From Gossypium raimondii (lineage: Eukaryota > Streptophyta > Magnoliopsida > Malvales > Malvaceae), in contig NC_068569.1 in assembly GCF_025698545.1 (NCBI RefSeq), positions 8,494,001-8,558,000 of the forward strand: 64,000 nt of DNA, given 5' to 3'. The translations under genes were made by a program, and so were the position numbers. Positions 59,692-64,000 of this stretch are shown here, in pieces (the stretch's first letter is position 1; every line of letters begins with the position of its first letter). A model generated the notes under the pieces. It saw nothing but the letters and a program-made list of their open reading frames with translations. It had not been told where the DNA came from and did no database searches.

Positions 59692-60555
59692 CTCAGAGAC
59701 TTTGACTTTCCTGGAACCGATGGCGGCCCCATCCCCAGAGATGTTAGTCCTTTGACGAATTTGACTCCCTTGAACCGTGATTTTTTCAAGTCTTCCATGT
59801 TTTACTAATGTTTTAAGGTTAACATAGTAATTTAGCTTCCAGTTTTCAAGGTTTTTTTGTAAATAGTGAAATTATACATCTAACATTGATATAATTTGCA
59901 ATGTTATATATCAACTTTAATTTGGTCTATTTGTGTATATCAAATTTTAATTTTAATTTAATTTTTGCATCAGTGTGTTTATTTAACGTAAATAGAAATA
60001 TAAAATGTTATATCAGTAATTTACATATAATTTAACAAAAAAAACTATGTCACGTAAATCCCGGGTGAATGAATTGTAAAATTTAATTAAAATTACAGTT
60101 TAATGGATACAAATTTATCGGTTAATATAGAATATTATAAATTATATCAAAGTTTACATATAAATTTACTATTTATCCTTCTTAAAATACGTTTTCCGCT
60201 AGATGGATGAATAAAGATATCACCTGTAGTTTTGTAGGGCCTGTCCTTCTCCTTTTGCCTAAAAGAATGAATAAAAATTATCTCGGCAACTATTTTTAAT
60301 AATCTTCTTAATTCGACTTCTACAGTAAAAAGTAATAGGCCTTAACTTTCAATTTGTTTGAAATTTTTTATTAGGCTCGTAGAATTTTTGAAATTTGTAT
60401 TTAAACACTTTCAAAATGTTTGAAATTTCTCATTAAATTTTTCAAAAATTTTAACAATTTTAACTAAATCTTTTAAATTTTAAAATTTCTCATTAAACAT
60501 AAAAATTTTGAAAAAATTAATTAAACTCTTCTTTTTTTTAATTCTCATTAAACTT

Positions 60556-61464
60556 AGGATAATAGTCACTTTTGTTTGCTTCAAGTTACATTTTAGTCAT
60601 TTATGTTTGAAATGTTGCGTTTTAATCACTTATGTTATCGTTTTACTATAATATGGTTACTTTGCCGTTAAGATCTGATATCTCTTAAACAACAGTCCGA
60701 TATGACAGTTAAAATGAGTTTTAATTGCCAAAGTAGATGCCCAACCAAGTAAATTAATTTTTTTATTAAATAAATTTAATTAGTTAAATTTTATAAATTA
60801 ATTAAAGGAAAATGTTAATTTGGTTTCTTGGAATAATCAAAATCAATGCATCAATTTAATCCTTAAACTTGAAAAAAAATCCCTTGGTCTCTTTTTTCTT
60901 TTAGTTTTAGTTTCCATTTTGATTGAAAAAATCATTCATTTTCATAGTTATTTTTGTTAAATTGAAATAGTAGAAATCAAATTGAGTCCACCATCAATCG
61001 GTTGAATTTTTTATTCAAAATGGAAGAACAAATGATTGATTCAATGAAGGGTCCAAACATGTATTACAGTAACTAATGAATTTTTTTTTTGTTATTTACC
61101 TGGGCTTTGGGTTCAAATATTATGTGTTTTTTGGGGCAAAAAAGTGATCCATCTTTTCATATTTTTCTGTATATGTGACAGACAAAAATGATATACTTTA
61201 TCTTTGTTTATTTATATATTATGTGCAACCACAATAGCAAGCAAAGAGGTTGGTGCATCCATTTCTTATTTTTCTTCTTTTCTATCGTTCTGCCCTTTTA
61301 TTTTATTTTCATAACAAAAAATTAACTTTTCTCATCCCAACTAGACATCTACGTTTGCATTTAAAACTCATTTTAATTGTCACATCAGATTACCGTTTGT
61401 ATAATATTTCAAACATAAGTGATTAAAATGTAATCTGAAACAAATAAAAATAATTATTTTAATT
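60556..61464. mobile_element. Inverted-repeat (foldback/MITE-like) element, about 0.9 kb
   Basis: The left arm contains ttcaagttacattttagtca and ttatgtttgaaat. The right arm carries the complementary agtgattaaaatgtaatctg and atttcaaacataa. Both arms also hold ttaaaatgagttttaa-type words in inverted order, so arm similarity extends over 150 bp or more. No ORF lies between them. Termini are approximate, and the target duplication is not evident. Confidence 0.6.
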
Positions 61465-63300
61465 ATTTAATTAAATTTTAATTAAACCATTTCAAACCCC
61501 TTCTTGCTATAAAGCTAAAGCTTTTTTTCTTTTTTCTTTTGTTATTATTTATAAAGAAAATAATGGTACGCCAATTTTGTTTTGGATAAGATTACTTTTA
61601 TTTCAGATCTACTTGACTTGATATGAAATAATATTTGTATTTAATTTGATTATAAATATGTTTTTATTATTTTATAATAATTAAAATGGGTTTTGAAGTA
61701 AACTTTTCTAGTTGTATTTTTGGTTGTTTTTACCAAAATAAACTGATTTGGTACAGATATTTATTTTCTTAAGGTAATTTATATTTTTATACTTTCGTTC
61801 CAATATATACAAGACACAAGTAATGAAATTTCAAATAATATTATCCAAAAGCAAAGGTCAAATATTTTGTTTATATTAAGAAGATAATATACTGAATTTT
61901 CTTTTAAATTTATATACTGAAATATTTGATTTAAGCTAATTAGTGCATTTTCTCTAATTATAGGATTCCAATCCTCAATTTATATATACATATACATACA
62001 AAAATATATTTTGTAGAGAATACTATAAATAATTGATCGTTAGATGTTAATATATCATTTCGCGTCTAAGTTTAATTTTAATGTTTAATTTAATATTTTA
62101 ATTTTTTAAAACCCAATGAAGTTATAGCTTTGTAATTTAATTTTACTAACGCCACATAACAAATATTTGATTGGGCCACATGATTTTATTTAATTTAAGT
62201 ATTAAATTAAACATTAAAACTATATTTAAGTACTAAATAAAAAAACTCAAATATTAAATTAAATATTAAAATTATTATTTTTATTCAGTAGTAGACTAGC
62301 GATATAACTTTTTATTTAATATTTAATGATGTAAGATAGTAATGTATTAACTTTTCTTTGGACGAAATGTATTAATTATTTTTAAAGGGAAAAAGAATGT
62401 TGGACGAAAGCACAGAGATGGACGTGGTGCCCATGCTGGTTTTATTTAAAAGGGCAAAAGGATGGATTCTTTTAAATATGTCAATTCCAAAGTTCAGAAA
62501 TATTTTAATATACTTTTCTATAAAAAAATTAAATAATGATTTTTGTTAAGAAAATTATGTCGAATTTGGAAATTTTTTCTTAAGTCACATTGATTAAAAC
62601 AAAAAATATTATATTGTTTTTATTATAATAAACAAATAATTTTAATTTATCTAACTCAAACTTAACTACAATTATATTGAAATAAATCAAGTTACAATCA
62701 TTTTCTCTATCGTATTTATATATTTTTATGTGTTATAATTTTGTTTAAAATATTATTTTATATAAATTTTGCTATGTTTAATATGTTGGCGTATTTATAT
62801 TATGTTATTTTTTAAAAATTATGTTATATTTTAACTCTATTTTGAATATTGTGTTCATATCTTTTAATAATATCCACAATTATGAAATGCAGACAAAAAG
62901 ATGACGGTGCAAAGCAAGCCGAGATTTTTATTTCATCTGCCCCTTTTTTGGGTGCAATTATTGCAAAAGCTGTATTTTGAATAGTGTGTGTTTTCTTCCT
63001 TCCGTACTGCACAGTACTAATTCTACTCTACTTTGTCCCCTTCAGTTTGGACTTTCCATAATTATTTTATTGTAATTAAATTATGTCACACACAAAGTGA
63101 AAAGAAAAATATTAAATATGTATTTATGAAAGTATTATTCAACAATTGAAGTTAAATTTATTATTAAATATGTATTTATAAAAGTATTATTCAACAATTG
63201 AAGTTAAATTTACTATTTTGTTTTTATTTTTTTAAAAGAAACAAAACAATTGATTTATATTATATTAAACTGAGTAAAAATACCATTTATTTTTATCCAA
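61465..63300. other. AT-rich intergenic DNA
   Basis: No genes are recognised. A roughly 160-bp mid-GC segment near 62,880-63,050 has no coding character that I can support. It contains one tandem duplication (63,111-63,214). Confidence 0.5.
63111..63214. repeat. Tandem duplication, 52-bp unit x2
   Basis: Two adjacent copies (63111-63162 and 63163-63214) of a sequence starting attaaatatgtatttat differ at only two positions that I can see, indicating a recent local duplication. Confidence 0.9.
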
Positions 63301-63304
63301 GTAA

Positions 63305-63735
63305 AAGATTGCTAGCATGTGTCTAGAAGGATCGTCGAACACTTGCAGGCCCTCTTTCCCGTCCAAGGCCATTTTAACTATACAGTAAGCAGCTTGGTGA
63401 TCCTCCCTTGAGACATGTCGTAAATACTAGTGTCTGGCATGCATCAAAAGTTGTCAGTTATGCCTGATCAAAGCAGAGTTTGATGCTCCTAATAGAGTGT
63501 CTTGGAGAACCTTGACCACCTCACTTTGAATCATCACACTTTGGTACCCGAGGCCTTGAAGAAGAACCAAACCATCTAGAATACCCCATAATTCGGCATC
63601 AAAGACTTCACACTGCCCCAAATAACGATTATACCCCATAATACAATCTCCATTCATGTCACATAAAACTCACTCAACTAATGCAGTTCCTGAGTTTGTC
63701 TTAATAGCACCATCGGTGCTTAAATGGACCTTGTT
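63305..63735 (-). pseudogene. Broken RNase H-like (RVT_3) domain fragment, LINE-type
   Basis: In one orientation on the minus strand are the blocks VHLSTDGA, FDAELWGILDGLVLLQGLG and HVSREDHQAA in the order expected of a plant RNase H domain (Asp, Glu, Asp/His acidic-core motifs). This domain is common at the 3' end of plant LINE polyproteins and as stray host-genome copies. The copy is broken and has no adjacent reverse transcriptase in the window; the part beyond is probably lost. It is better preserved than the copy near 38.8 kb, hence younger. Confidence 0.7.
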
Positions 63736-63944
63736 ACTTGGTAGAAAATTTCCAAATCTAGTTTCATGTTGCACTAACGAGTCTTCATTGTGAGCTGAGT
63801 CATACTGTTTAGCTCAACCATAAGAGACTTTAACAATCAAAGGGACTCCAAGTTGCACCCTAGAAAGTGAAAATATTATTATTATTCCATATACGCCAAG
63901 CAAGCAAACCAAAGAGGCAATACCGGTTTACCTCTCCCACGATA

Positions 63945-64000
63945 TGTAGCACCCCTAACCCGAATCTGTCGCAGAAACAGGGTTACAGAGCATTACCGGA
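63945..64000 (+). mobile_element. Start of an LTR, cut by the window edge (fossil)
   Basis: The last 56 bases begin TGTAGCACCCCTAACCCG and run through ggttacagagcattaccgga, wording I remember as the 5' end of a very common cotton gypsy-type LTR. Only the first bases are visible, so length, completeness and age cannot be judged. Confidence 0.6.

Larger units (their letters stand above)
58499..60555. other. HERK2 leader/promoter and intergenic DNA
   Basis: Leader and promoter features occupy roughly the first 700 bp. A GC-rich patch at 59,575-59,770 is listed separately. The rest (59,800-60,555) is AT-rich with decayed repeat phrases such as 'aattttaattttaatttaat'. Confidence 0.5.

Noticed and set aside
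62824-63012. 62-codon minus-strand ORF
   Set aside because: There is no recognisable motif, and no ATG context or splice context supports it.

Overview
The window is nuclear DNA of a dicot plant. Coding regions are split by GT-AG introns, intergenic DNA is very AT-rich, the genes are typical of plants (beta-tubulin, CrRLK1L receptor kinase, phylloquinone-pathway ligase), and there is a stray chloroplast fragment and many plant-type repeats. The long terminal repeats at 4800-6834 and at the right edge look like those common in cotton. I therefore infer Gossypium or a close Malvaceae relative, from memory and not from a database search.

Layout. 1-11.2 kb is gene-poor; it holds a possible 5' leader exon of a minus-strand gene leaving the window on the left, a small inverted-repeat element, and a solo LTR with a perfect 5-bp target duplication. 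11.4-29.4 kb carries three plus-strand genes in a row: root-type ferredoxin-NADP reductase, an ArfGAP/C2 protein (AGD12-like) and 2-succinylbenzoate-CoA ligase (AAE14). Their introns host several DNA-transposon relics and a 58-bp tandem repeat. 32.4-37.9 kb has an unrecognised 145-aa acidic protein and, facing it, a secreted GH31 alpha-glucosidase. 41.1-46.4 kb has a beta-tubulin gene tail-to-tail with a POLLENLESS 3/TDM1-like TPR gene. 46.8-48.3 kb contains two related inverted-repeat elements, the second carrying about 300 bp of chloroplast ycf2. 50.5-54.8 kb is a divergent GDP-L-galactose phosphorylase (VTC2) relative with a long upstream ORF in its leader. 55.9-58.5 kb is an intronless HERK2-like receptor kinase. 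59-64 kb is again repeat-rich, with an RNase H-domain retroelement fragment and the first bases of another LTR.

All spliced models below were built by hand from splice sites and reading frame. Each adds up to an uninterrupted frame: 376, 326, 563, 906, 446, 649 and 376 aa for the multi-exon genes. Most genes are unrelated housekeeping or signalling functions, with no gene cluster or operon-like logic.

The most interesting locus is the VTC2-like gene. Its frame is intact, but the histidine-triad motif that catalyses GDP-L-galactose phosphorolysis is replaced (HLHFQ becomes GVYFE). It nevertheless keeps an upstream peptide that looks like the ascorbate-sensing, ACG-initiated uORF of true VTC2 genes. 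It is a candidate pseudoenzyme still under vitamin C feedback control.
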